DNA of 37,893 nucleotides from Nitrospirota bacterium. Lineage in GTDB: Bacteria; Nitrospirota; Nitrospiria; SBBL01; JAADHI01. The stretch covers positions 1 to 37,893 of the forward strand of contig JAJDBW010000032.1 in NCBI GenBank assembly GCA_029261155.1, read 5' to 3'. The notes beneath the pieces were generated by a model. The model searched no databases, had not been told where the DNA came from, and was given only the letters and a program-made list of their open reading frames with translations. How positions within the stretch are numbered: the first letter of the stretch is position 1; every line of letters begins with the position of its first letter. Positions 24,332 through 32,643 of this stretch are shown here, in pieces. The position numbers were made by a program, and so were the translations under genes.

Positions 24332-24643
24332 CTAGGCTTCGGCAATCATCGGCGTCTGCCTAAGGAATCGGCCGTTTTCTTTTGCCAAGGCCTGATTCAA
24401 TTCCTGCGTGCAGGCCTCGGAGCATGTGGCGAACATTAGGTGAAAGCCTTCGGTGAGGGCACGTGAGCCCTTTTTGATAATGGCGCCATAAATCGTCCGC
24501 TCCGATTTCGGAAGCGGAACGGCTTGAAATGTTTCCTCAGGTGAAATCGATTCCGAATAGCTGGAGCCGATGCCCTGAATTTTTGCGCTCAGTTCACCCT
24601 CGCACCAGCAACATTGCCCTGCAATTTGTTCGTCTGTTTTCAT
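24332..24643 (-). CDS. Small Cys-containing protein of unknown function
   Basis: A 103-residue protein, MKTDEQIAGQCCWCEGELS at the start, with CCWC near the N-terminus and FATCSEACTQEL near the C-terminus. The paired Cys sets could bind zinc as a split treble-clef or MYM-like ribbon; in such ribbons the second pair often reads F.S..C...F. The start at 24643 is preferred because GGGAGA lies upstream; the longer frame has no site. Its 3' end is duplicated and decayed at 20244-20347. It lies 94 bases upstream of the ATPase gene and 30 bases downstream of the M3 peptidase gene. Confidence 0.65.
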   Translation of the reverse strand: MKTDEQIAGQCCWCEGELSAKIQGIGSSYSESISPEETFQAVPLPKSERTIYGAIIKKGSRALTEGFHLMFATCSEACTQELNQALAKENGRFLRQTPMIAEA

Positions 24644-24673
24644 TCCGATCTTTTCTCCCATTATGCCAAATCG

Positions 24674-26710
24674 TTAGTTTAAGCCGCTGTGCTTCAACAA
24701 GGCGTCGATGCTGGGTTCGCGCCCTCTGAATTCAACGAAGAGTTCCATGGGTTCGCGGGAGCCGCCCTGTTCGAGTATCGTTGTCATAAAATGCAGACCG
24801 GTTTCTCGGTCAAAAATACCGTTCTCTTCAAATTTCGAAAAGGCGTCGGCGGAAAGCACCTCGGCCCACTTGTAGCTGTAATAGCCAGCCGCATAGCCCC
24901 CGGCGAAGATGTGTGAGAAGCTGTGCGGGAAACGGTTGAAGGAGGGGGGATGCATGACCGCCACTTCCTTTCTCACCTCATCCAAAATTTCGTAAACGCG
25001 ACCCCCTTTTTTCGGATCGTATTCTCCATGAATGCGGAAGTCGAAAATGGCGAATTCCAGCTGCCGCACCATTTGCATGCCCGATTGAAAATTCTTCGCC
25101 GCGATCATCCGTTGAAACGTTTCTTCCGGCAAGGCCTCGCCCGTTTGATAATGGCTCGCGATGAGGTCGAGGGCTTTGCGTTGCCAGCACCAGTTTTCCA
25201 TAAATTGGCTGGGGAGCTCGACCGCATCCCAGGGGACGCCGCTTATGCCCGCGACGCTGAGGTGATCCACCTGCGTCAACATGTGGTGCAGGCCATGGCC
25301 GAACTCATGAAAAAGCGTGAGGACCTCGTCATGCGTGAAGAGGGCGGGATTGTTGCCCACGGGTGGGGAGAAGTTGCACACGAGGAAGGCCACGGGTGTT
25401 TGCACGCCTTCGGCGCTGCGCTTGCGCGTGATGCAATCGCCCATCCAGGCCCCACCGCGTTTGTGGGGCCGTGCATAGAGATCGAGATAAAACTGCCCGC
25501 GCACCTCGCCATCGTGATCGCGGATTTCATAAAAGCGAACATCCTCGTGCCAGACCTCAATGCCTTCAAGGCGCGAGATAGACAAACCATAAAGCCGTTC
25601 CACCACGGCAAACAGGCCTTTGAGTGCATTTTCAACCGAGAAATAAGGTTTGAGTTCTTCCTGCGTAATGGCGTATTTATGCTGCCGGAGCTTTTCGGAA
25701 AAATAAGGGACATCCCAAGCCTCCAGTTCATCTAACTGATATTCTGATTTCGCGAAGGCGCGGACTTCGTCCAACTCTTGCCGCGCCATGGGCAGAGAGC
25801 GTCCGGCGAGTTCTTTTAAAAAGGACAGGACTTGATCTGCAGAGGTCGCCATCTTTGTGGCGAGGGAATAGGCGCTGTAGTTTTCGAAACCGAGTAATTG
25901 TGCCGTTTCGTGACGCAGGGCAAGAATGGCTTCCATGTGGGGTGTGTTGTCCCATTGGCCTGCGTGCGGACCTTCGTCGGAGGCGCGTGTCACATAGGCC
26001 GTGTAAACCTCTTGGCGCAGGGCGCGATCATCGGCATAGGTCATTATCGGCAGGTAGGAAGGGAATTCCAGATTCACCACCCACCCCTTCACTTTTTCCC
26101 GCTCGGCAATCTGTTTGGCCATGGCCAGGGCCGATTCCGGCAGCCCGGACAACTGGGCCGGGTCCGTGATTTCCTTTTTCCAGGCGTTGGTGGCATCCAA
26201 TAAATTGTCGGAAAAAAGGCTGGTGAGGGCGGAAAGCTTCTCCATGATTTCTTTGTAACGCGCCTTGTCCTTGTTGGCGAGATCGATGCCGGAGAGACGG
26301 AAATCGCGCAGGGCGTTGTCGATAATTTTTTTCTGCGCGATGTCTAGGGTCTCGTAAACGGGCCCCTCGGCGATCTGTTGATAGGCCCGGAATAGGTCTT
26401 GGTTCTGTCCCATTTCGGTTGCGTAGTGGCTCAATTTGGGAAGGCAAGCGTTGTAGGCCTCGCGCAAGGCATCGCTGTTGAGCACGGCATTCAGGTGCGA
26501 TACGGGCGACCATGCTCGGTCGAGGTGCTCCGCGATTTCCTCCAAAGGATGAATTAAATTCTCCCAGGTATAGCTGTCGTTGGCGGAGAGCAAAGCGGCC
26601 ACGTCGCGGCGGCTCTTGTCCAAGATCTGCTCGATGGCGGGGAGGACATGTTCCGGTTTAATTTGTGTAAAGGGCGGCAAGCCCTTGATTTTTAATAGGG
26701 GGTTATCCAT
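24674..26710 (-). CDS. prlC: M3 family oligopeptidase A
   Basis: A 678-residue cytoplasmic zinc metallopeptidase that degrades short peptides, including cleaved signal peptides. The zinc motif HEFGH lies near residue 465 in LFHEFGHGLHHMLTQV, with the downstream SVAGISGVPWDAVELPSQF and FRIHGEYDP conserved. Length is as expected for oligopeptidase A. The start at MDNPLLKIKGLPPFTQIKPE has AAAGGA just upstream. It is complete with no odd features. Confidence 0.96.
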   Translation of the reverse strand: MDNPLLKIKGLPPFTQIKPEHVLPAIEQILDKSRRDVAALLSANDSYTWENLIHPLEEIAEHLDRAWSPVSHLNAVLNSDALREAYNACLPKLSHYATEMGQNQDLFRAYQQIAEGPVYETLDIAQKKIIDNALRDFRLSGIDLANKDKARYKEIMEKLSALTSLFSDNLLDATNAWKKEITDPAQLSGLPESALAMAKQIAEREKVKGWVVNLEFPSYLPIMTYADDRALRQEVYTAYVTRASDEGPHAGQWDNTPHMEAILALRHETAQLLGFENYSAYSLATKMATSADQVLSFLKELAGRSLPMARQELDEVRAFAKSEYQLDELEAWDVPYFSEKLRQHKYAITQEELKPYFSVENALKGLFAVVERLYGLSISRLEGIEVWHEDVRFYEIRDHDGEVRGQFYLDLYARPHKRGGAWMGDCITRKRSAEGVQTPVAFLVCNFSPPVGNNPALFTHDEVLTLFHEFGHGLHHMLTQVDHLSVAGISGVPWDAVELPSQFMENWCWQRKALDLIASHYQTGEALPEETFQRMIAAKNFQSGMQMVRQLEFAIFDFRIHGEYDPKKGGRVYEILDEVRKEVAVMHPPSFNRFPHSFSHIFAGGYAAGYYSYKWAEVLSADAFSKFEENGIFDRETGLHFMTTILEQGGSREPMELFVEFRGREPSIDALLKHSGLN

Positions 26711-26944
26711 AGGGTCCTTTCATTCGTGTCCCTTGTCAAAAGTGGCCGAGATCCTATATAACAACAATGCGACGTCTGCATTTTGAAGGCAAGAATACAC
26801 GATTCTAGACCCTGACAGGACTCCAGTCAATCCGATACGGAAAATCATGGTCTTTACGCAATGGGCACAATGGTTTATCAGGGTCAAAAAGGCTAAACTG
26901 ACGAAATTGACACGTATTAAATTTCTTCCCCAAGGCGGGTGCTT

Positions 26945-27721
26945 ATGAATCCCTATCAATTGATGCAAAAAGGCAACGGGGCGTTTTCTCAGAAAGATTA
27001 CGCCCAGGCCTTGCTTTGTTATTCAAAGGCCTTGGAAGGTATCCGTAGCGACGACAGCCCTTTGGCGGATCTGTATGGCAATATCGGCAACGTTTATGCC
27101 GCCACAGGCAAAATCGAAGAAGCGGTCGGGGCCTATAAAGAGGCCTTGGCGATTTTGCGTCGCCTCGAAGATTATGACCGGCTCGGAATGACCTATGCCA
27201 ATATCGGAAATCTGTATACGGACCATGGCGATCCGAAGCAAGGCATCGACTACTACATGCAGGGCGTCCTCCTTTTGGAACGCTCCCGCCAAGGGGAGGC
27301 TCTGGTTGTACTGTATGGAAACCTCACCCTTGCCCAAATTCAAGTTGGCGATAGTACAAAGGCGCTCGAATATGCCGAAAAGGCGATCACGCTGGCCTGT
27401 GAATTAAGCCGACCGCAGTTGATTGCGGAGGCCACGCATCGATTGGCCAAGGCCCATGGCGCGTCCGGAAATCTTCAAGATGCCCTCCGCGTGAGCGAAT
27501 CGGCTTTTGCGCTTTTTCGGCGATTGAAAGACGAATCGGGCTGTGCCGGTGCCCGCTATCATCAAGTCGCCTTACACGAGCAGGCTGGAGATTTGGATGC
27601 GGCGATTCGCTTACTCAAAGAGGTGGTTGCCTTTGACGAGCGCTATCAGCTCCCCAAGCTCGAAGAAAATAAGCGGCGTTTAAAACGGCTTGAGGCAAAA
27701 AAGACCGCTTCTAGCCCCTAA
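26945..27721 (+). CDS. TPR-repeat protein
   Basis: A 258-residue soluble protein built from about five tetratricopeptide repeats, for example FSQKDYAQALLCYSKALEGI, LYGNIGNVYAATGKIEEAVG, and GMTYANIGNLYTDHGDPKQG. Such repeats bind protein partners; no catalytic domain or export signal is present. ATG 26945 was chosen over the GTG six bases upstream because AAGGCGGG lies in front of it. The gene is divergent from prlC. The partner cannot be deduced from the neighbours. Confidence 0.85.
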   Translation: MNPYQLMQKGNGAFSQKDYAQALLCYSKALEGIRSDDSPLADLYGNIGNVYAATGKIEEAVGAYKEALAILRRLEDYDRLGMTYANIGNLYTDHGDPKQGIDYYMQGVLLLERSRQGEALVVLYGNLTLAQIQVGDSTKALEYAEKAITLACELSRPQLIAEATHRLAKAHGASGNLQDALRVSESAFALFRRLKDESGCAGARYHQVALHEQAGDLDAAIRLLKEVVAFDERYQLPKLEENKRRLKRLEAKKTASSP

Positions 27722-27883
27722 AGACGGGCGCAGTTCTGGGACTCAGACGGCTTGCTTTTCGCATCGCTATCGAGTAAAACAGGGCTTGCCTAAAATGAGT
27801 CTTGTAGAGCTTCCCCTTTGATCTCTTCGCCAAGTGATCGAATGCGAAGCTTTTTTTACCCAACTGAATCGAAAGGAGATTGG

Positions 27884-28579
27884 ATGTTATTTCGTGTAAT
27901 GGTCATTGTCGTTATGGGGTTGTTTGCGAATGTCGCCGCGGCCGAAGAAGCGGTTTCGCTTAAAACACAAAAAGAAAAAGTCAGTTATGGCATCGGCCTG
28001 GACATCGGAAACACCTTGACGCGCCAATCGCTGGACCTTGATCCAAAGGCCCTGGCTGCGGGGATTTCAGATGTGATGGCAGGAAAAGAACCGCGCCTGA
28101 CGATGGAAGAGGTCCAGAAAGTCATGAGTGCCTTTCAGGAAGAGATGCGCGCCAAGGCGGAACTGGAAGGCAAAAAAGTCGCCGATAAAAATCAGCAAGA
28201 AGGCATGAAATTCTTAGAAGAGAATAAGAAAAAGAAAGGGATTGTGACCCTGCCGAGCGGTTTACAATATAAAGTCATTAAAGAAGGCGATGGGAAAATG
28301 CCCTCGAAGGAGGACACGGTCAAGACCAATTACCGGGGTACCTTGGTTGACGGGACGGAATTCGACAGTTCCTATAAACGCGGGGAGCCGACAACCTTTC
28401 CTGTCGGCGCAGTCATTCCAGGTTGGACAGAGGCCTTACAATTAATGAAGGTCGGTTCCAAGTGGGAACTCTACGTGCCTGCAGATCTCGCCTATGGCCC
28501 ACGCGGCGCCGGGCAAGCCATCGGTCCGAACGCCACCTTGATTTTCGAAATCGAACTCCTCGACATCGAGAAAAAGTAA
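27884..28579 (+). CDS. fkpA: Exported FKBP-type peptidyl-prolyl isomerase, Mip/FkpA type
   Basis: A 231-residue periplasmic folding factor. The signal peptide VMVIVVMGLFANVAAAEEA suggests cleavage after AAA. An N-terminal dimerisation region (VSYGIGLDIGNTLTRQSLDL) and long helix (residues about 80-120) are followed by the FKBP domain: VKTNYRGTLVDGTEFDSSY, VIPGWTEALQLMKVGSKWEL and AYGPRGAGQAIGPNATLIFE. AAAGGAG lies upstream of the ATG at 27884, which also gives the proper signal; the longer frame does not. A strong hairpin follows the stop. Confidence 0.95.
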   Translation: MLFRVMVIVVMGLFANVAAAEEAVSLKTQKEKVSYGIGLDIGNTLTRQSLDLDPKALAAGISDVMAGKEPRLTMEEVQKVMSAFQEEMRAKAELEGKKVADKNQQEGMKFLEENKKKKGIVTLPSGLQYKVIKEGDGKMPSKEDTVKTNYRGTLVDGTEFDSSYKRGEPTTFPVGAVIPGWTEALQLMKVGSKWELYVPADLAYGPRGAGQAIGPNATLIFEIELLDIEKK

Positions 28580-28583
28580 ACCG

Positions 28584-28615
28584 AACCGGGTGGGTCCTTC
28601 GGGGCCCATCCGGTT
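28584..28615 (+). terminator. Hairpin after fkpA, probable terminator
   Basis: A 14-base stem, AACCGGGTGGGTCC pairing with GGGCCCATCCGGTT (two G-U pairs), closes on a TTCG tetraloop. Only TTTAGG follows, so the T-run is weak. It may terminate or stabilise the fkpA message. Confidence 0.65.
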
Positions 28616-28676
28616 TAGGTCTCGCCTTAAATTCAAAGAATACCTCAATGATTTCCTCACTGAAGACCTTTGGTCT

Positions 28677-29324
28677 TTATTTCCCCTGAACCAAGTCCGA
28701 AAGGCCTTTTCTAAACTGAGTCGCACCGCCATAGGCGGGATGCCGAATTTGCCTGTGCGGAATGTCTAAAGCGGTCAGGGTGGAACTCGCCGTATTGCCG
28801 AGGGCGGCAACCGGAATACCGGGAAATAGAGACATAAATTGTTTCAGGTAGGGTGCGCCTTCTCTTTTTTCCGAGAGGGTGGGCGTGCGGTTGGAGAGGG
28901 CACCCTTTTTCCCTTCGGGATGCCAGGGAACGGCGTTGAAGAGGAGAGCTTCGTTCTCCAGGCCCAAGGCATGGAGTGTGCCCCAGACGATGGTTGCCGA
29001 GGGTTCGCTCCATGGGCGTGTTCGAGAGGTGAGTCGCTTTCCTTTTAAATCGGGCATTCGTGGAATCTGGCCTTCCAAGAGCAGCCGCTCCGAGGTAAAA
29101 GGGATGCCGCTAAAGCGGCATCCTTGGTATCCGGCCGCTTCACCAATCAAGATAATACGGGGGTTAGGGCAGTTCAGATGATGGTGCAAGCGCTTTCTGC
29201 GGGCTAAATAGGCGATGGGCTTTAACTCCGAGGGCGACTGTTGCGACCAAGGGTTAAACATGCCCGAGGGATGCGGTTGTGCAATGGCGCGGATGAATTG
29301 ATCGATTTCTTTATCTGTCGGCAT
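28677..29324 (-). CDS. Uracil-DNA glycosylase superfamily protein
   Basis: A 215-residue protein of the UDG fold. The first active-site motif is ILIGEAAGYQGCRFSGIPFT, where family 4/5-type members have GEAPG.. with bound flavin or cluster contacts. The second motif is RHPAYGG. The segment LLFNAVPWHPEG matches the N-x-VPWHP pattern of a UDG-like subgroup. The Cys pattern of iron-sulfur UDGs is not complete. It should remove uracil or act on a related base, but the exact substrate is not provable. It is last of three closely spaced genes. Confidence 0.82.
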   Translation of the reverse strand: MPTDKEIDQFIRAIAQPHPSGMFNPWSQQSPSELKPIAYLARRKRLHHHLNCPNPRIILIGEAAGYQGCRFSGIPFTSERLLLEGQIPRMPDLKGKRLTSRTRPWSEPSATIVWGTLHALGLENEALLFNAVPWHPEGKKGALSNRTPTLSEKREGAPYLKQFMSLFPGIPVAALGNTASSTLTALDIPHRQIRHPAYGGATQFRKGLSDLVQGK

Positions 29325-29325
29325 A

Positions 29326-29688
29326 TTACAAGGCGAATCGTTGTTTTAAATAAAGGTAGCCCAAAGAGATTAGGCTCATCAGGATTACGGCAATGAGGGT
29401 ATAGATTAAAACACGCAGTTTGTTGCGCACTTCGTTTTCGATCTGCGCATCTATTTTTTGTTCAATCTCGATAATTTTTGCATCGATCTTCATTTCGATG
29501 AGGGCCATCTGCTTCACCATAAACTGTTCCGCTTCTGTTCTGGCTTGGGTGACGAACTCATCGCGTTTTTTTCCGATGTATGCATCCGTTTTTTGTTGAA
29601 CCGTACGGGTGGCTTCACCTACGGCCTTAGCCGTGAGTAGGGGAGAAAAGGCCTTGCCCATGCGAAGCAACCATCCCTGCCAGGCCAT
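29326..29688 (-). CDS. Coiled-coil protein with C-terminal membrane anchor
   Basis: A 120-residue protein with a charged helical body (KTDAYIGKKRDEFVTQARTE, then KIDAKIIEIEQKIDAQIENE) and one strongly hydrophobic segment, VLIYTLIAVILMSLISLGYLYL, near the C-terminus. It could be a tail-anchored scaffold. It starts 1 base from the upstream membrane-protein stop and ends 1 base from the UDG start, so all three form one operon. No family recognised. Confidence 0.72.
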   Translation of the reverse strand: MAWQGWLLRMGKAFSPLLTAKAVGEATRTVQQKTDAYIGKKRDEFVTQARTEAEQFMVKQMALIEMKIDAKIIEIEQKIDAQIENEVRNKLRVLIYTLIAVILMSLISLGYLYLKQRFAL

Positions 29689-29689
29689 G

Positions 29690-29935
29690 TTAGATTCCTT
29701 TCATCAACAAAAACATCAGCCATACTTGAACGGAGGCGAGAACGAGCATAATCGAAAGTTCAAATTTGATCCGACCCGAGCGTAATTGCAAGAGCTTTAA
29801 AAGGACCATCCGTTTGACAAGCCGAGGCAGCGCACGGTACCAGAGAACCATCCCAATCAGATCGTACAAGATATAGGCAGAAAAAAAAAGAGTCATCAGC
29901 AAGCGGAAGACGAAGTACGGTTCGAAGTTTGTCAT
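29690..29935 (-). CDS. Small two-helix membrane protein
   Basis: An 81-residue protein with hydrophobic segments at about 8-32 (FRLLMTLFFSAYILYDLIGM) and 58-78 (IMLVLASVQVWLMFLLM), and a basic loop between (RALPRLVKRMVLLKLLQLRSGRIK). It is first in a three-gene operon with the coiled-coil and UDG-like genes. No family recognised. Confidence 0.65.
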   Translation of the reverse strand: MTNFEPYFVFRLLMTLFFSAYILYDLIGMVLWYRALPRLVKRMVLLKLLQLRSGRIKFELSIMLVLASVQVWLMFLLMKGI

Positions 29936-30042
29936 TGCGATGCACTAGACCTCATTCATCCTATAATAAAGCCTCTGAACTTGTGAGCCCCTTATCCGCA
30001 CTTGTTCTTTTTCGTCGCATCTTGTCCGCTTCATTTATTCTC

Positions 30043-30591
30043 TTATGGAAGGAATTTTTTTTCAATCAATAAAGCGACGATCTTTTCCGCTGCATCTTCC
30101 GGTCCTTCTTTTTCGCCGTCAATGACCAGATCTGGAAACTCCGGCGCTTCGTAGGGCGATTGAAGGCCAGGTACGTTTGAGGCTTTGCCTTCTTGTCCTT
30201 TTTTGTAGATGCCTTTGGGGTCGCGCGCCATACAGGTTTCCAATGCGGTATCGACATAAATCTCGAGAAAGTGCGGAATCTGAGCGCGTGCGGCATCGCG
30301 ATAGGCACGGCGATTTGCCGTTGCATCGAAAATGACCGGTACACCGTGTTCCGCGAGCAGACGCCCGATATAGAGCATCACCGCGTAAAAGGCTTGCCGT
30401 TCTTCTTCCGTATAGCGGGGATGTGGGGTCAAAACCTTGCGCAGCGCATCCGATTCGAGCACGGCGGCCTTGAGGCCGCGTTGGGCCAAGTGGGCGACGA
30501 GGGCCTTGGCGATTGTCGATTTTCCACAAGCGGGCAAGCCCGTCAGCCAAAGAGCAAAACCGTTTTCTATTTTACGCGCCGCAGTAGGCAT
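30043..30591 (-). CDS. cysC: Adenylylsulfate (APS) kinase
   Basis: A 182-residue P-loop kinase that makes PAPS from APS and ATP. Walker A is GLPACGKS (residues 18-25). The family's C-terminal stretch is clear: ARDPKGIYKKGQEGKASNVP, then YEAPEFPDLVIDG. The substrate loop reads LESDALRKVLTPHPRYTEEE rather than the usual DGDNxRxGL form, as in a divergent CysC subgroup. No sulfate adenylyltransferase is adjacent. It overlaps the APH-fold gene by 20 bases. The product might modify something other than APS, but APS kinase is the best call. Confidence 0.85.
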   Translation of the reverse strand: MPTAARKIENGFALWLTGLPACGKSTIAKALVAHLAQRGLKAAVLESDALRKVLTPHPRYTEEERQAFYAVMLYIGRLLAEHGVPVIFDATANRRAYRDAARAQIPHFLEIYVDTALETCMARDPKGIYKKGQEGKASNVPGLQSPYEAPEFPDLVIDGEKEGPEDAAEKIVALLIEKKFLP

Positions 30592-31660
30592 TGGCCTTTT
30601 CGGGATTAAAGCTTTTTTCGTCTAAAACCGCAGTCATAAAATTGAAAAGCTTCCGGCGGACTGGGTCCTCTAGATGGGGGTACCAAATGGGGCTGGCCAT
30701 AACCAAGGCGCGAAAGACAAGAAAGGGCGCGGCGACTTCCAAAATTTCAGCATCGCCACTTTGTTCGAGATAGCGCCGCCAGAAGCCTTGAAAAATGGTT
30801 TCCAGGTTACCGTCCAAACGTCCGCTGCGTTGCAGCGAAGAGAAGAGATAGTTCATAGTAAGGCTACAGATGTCGTCCGCCGGATCGCCCCATTCGCCGC
30901 GTGAACGGTCGAGCACGCTGAAATCAGTTCCCGAACGAAAAAGGATATTCCAGGGGTGAAAATCACCGTGGCGCTGCCGGAGCCGATGCGTCCGCGATTT
31001 AATCCGCCATCGCCAGGAGAGGCAAAGTTGCTCGATCTCTTCGAGCAGCGCGGCGGTGATAAAACCGTGCGGTGTTGGGTAGCTGTCCATTAAGCCCATG
31101 ATGCATTCCCCATGACCAAGCAGTTCGCGAATGTGGCGGACGTAGAGACCGGGGTCGGGTCCCGGCTTGCGGTGAATTTCGACGAGGTAGTCGCAGAGGG
31201 CATCGGCGCGGGCGATATCCAATTCGCTTAATTCGGGCTGATCGCGCAGGCGGTCAAGATCTTCGAAGTAGCCCCGGCCTTCGACAAATTCCATAAGCAC
31301 GAAGCATTCTTCGATCCGGCGCAAAGAGCGGAGATGTTTTCCTTTTTCGAATCCCCCGACATCCATGGCCCGGGCATGCCGGGGCAGACGTTTAAATGTT
31401 TCATAATTCCAAAGCTGAACCTGTGCGCGGTCGGCCATGCCTTCGTGTCCGAAGGGGCCCGGTTTCATGGTTTCCAGCACGGCCCGCTTTGCCTGGCCGC
31501 CGACTTTATAATCGATAAGCACCGGCAGACCATAGCCATAGGCCTTGTCTGCGCCAGACTCCACAGGTTCTCCCAAAGGTCCGAAGCCGACAATCTCGAC
31601 CCTTTTATCCAGCAGCGATTCAAGGTAAGTGTGAAGGACTTTTTCGTTTAATTCAAGCAT
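30572..31660 (-). CDS. Aminoglycoside phosphotransferase (APH) fold kinase
   Basis: A 362-residue small-molecule kinase. The catalytic loop is RHGDFHPWNIL (residues 230-240) and the metal-binding Asp is in VLDRSRGEWGDPADD (Asp251). The N-lobe shows AVLETMKPGPFGHEG. This fold phosphorylates hydroxyls of sugars, amino acids or antibiotics; the substrate here is unknown. The start MLELNEKVLH (31660) is chosen because homology and an AAGG site fit it. The stop overlaps the cysC start by 20 bases, so the two kinases are co-expressed and may act in one pathway. Confidence 0.87.
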   Translation of the reverse strand: MLELNEKVLHTYLESLLDKRVEIVGFGPLGEPVESGADKAYGYGLPVLIDYKVGGQAKRAVLETMKPGPFGHEGMADRAQVQLWNYETFKRLPRHARAMDVGGFEKGKHLRSLRRIEECFVLMEFVEGRGYFEDLDRLRDQPELSELDIARADALCDYLVEIHRKPGPDPGLYVRHIRELLGHGECIMGLMDSYPTPHGFITAALLEEIEQLCLSWRWRIKSRTHRLRQRHGDFHPWNILFRSGTDFSVLDRSRGEWGDPADDICSLTMNYLFSSLQRSGRLDGNLETIFQGFWRRYLEQSGDAEILEVAAPFLVFRALVMASPIWYPHLEDPVRRKLFNFMTAVLDEKSFNPEKANAYCGA

Positions 31661-31807
31661 CGATTTGCCTTCGATTCTAAAATGCAAAGCAAAGCGCAAA
31701 GCCGCTACACTTACTATACGCTTTTTGTTCCGGGCAGGCCAAGCCCCAAGGGGAAATCGGCAAAGGGGCGCTTTATTCGGTGGGTCGATCCGGCGGGTCG
31801 CGCGGGT

Positions 31808-32452
31808 TTAATTGAGGTCGAATTCTGCGAAAACGGGGAGGTGGTCGGAATACAAAAAATTCAAACGTTCGAACTGTTTCATTTGAAAATGCTCCGAATA
31901 AAAAACATGGTCGATGCACCAGAAGCTTCCGAACATCGGCCACGAGGCCAGCCTTTGTAAGCCGCCGCGGCATTCCGACATGCTCGCCTTGAGCGTCTTC
32001 AGTTCTTTTCTTCGATGCGATGCGTTAAAATCGCCGATCATGAGTAAGGGGTCGTCAAGGGTATTGGCGAGCTGGGCCAAGGCCGACAATTGGCGGTTTC
32101 TTTTTCGATAACGCGGGTAGGTCCAAGGCGCGGAGGCGTGTACAATCATGAGTTTGAAACCGGAGCGATAATCGATGTGCATTATCCCTTGCGGCCGGCC
32201 GGCAAAGGCCCCCTGGTTCAATTCCTCGAAATCGGAAATTGGATGCTTGCTGAAAACGGCCAAGCTGCCCACCGGACTGGGAGAAACCACTTCTTGATAG
32301 GGGTAGTCCTGTAAGCGCAGGCTGATGGCTGCGATCTGAGTGCTGGGCAATTCGGAGAGTACGATAATATCCGCCGCTTGGGCCTTTAAGCGTTCCACCG
32401 CCCAATGCATGCGGGGATTTTTAAAATAAATATTTGAAAAGAGGATTTTCAT
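31808..32452 (-). CDS. Endonuclease/exonuclease/phosphatase (EEP) family protein
   Basis: A 214-residue metal-dependent phosphoesterase of the DNase I-like fold. Catalytic positions are visible: Glu34 in VLSELPS, GDFNAS with Asp141 and Asn143, DHVFYS, and YSDHLPVFAEF with Asp203 and His204. The early part (VERLKAQAADIIVLSEL) is typical. It is shorter than full-length members (about 250-300) and has no signal or membrane segment. The substrate could be DNA, a lipid phosphate or another phosphodiester. The opposite strand has an open frame over its 3' end that I reject as coding. Confidence 0.82.
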   Translation of the reverse strand: MKILFSNIYFKNPRMHWAVERLKAQAADIIVLSELPSTQIAAISLRLQDYPYQEVVSPSPVGSLAVFSKHPISDFEELNQGAFAGRPQGIMHIDYRSGFKLMIVHASAPWTYPRYRKRNRQLSALAQLANTLDDPLLMIGDFNASHRRKELKTLKASMSECRGGLQRLASWPMFGSFWCIDHVFYSEHFQMKQFERLNFLYSDHLPVFAEFDLN

Positions 32453-32643
32453 TCGAATTGGTCCTTGCTTATTTTACATGCCCATTCGACAGATCACAAG
32501 CGGGAACTCAAAAAAATGAGATAGAAAGGCCCGCGCGGCCCTGAGAAAATCAGTCCCTCAGATCCGGCTAAATTCTATTTTTTCTTTCTCCACGGTAATA
32601 AGGATGAAGGGCCTGGGTCTAAGGATTTTGCTTCGTAATCGCC

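Noticed and set aside
24923-25735. 270-codon plus-strand frame
   Set aside because: It lies fully opposite the M3 peptidase gene, whose motifs are unmistakable; the frame has no recognisable domain or ribosome-binding site.
26907-26912. TTGACA before the TPR gene as a -35 element
   Set aside because: The expected -10 position falls on the ribosome-binding site with no TATAAT-like sequence.
31682-31960. 92-codon plus-strand frame between the APH and EEP genes
   Set aside because: It overlaps the EEP gene's conserved SDHLPVF region on the other strand and resembles nothing known.
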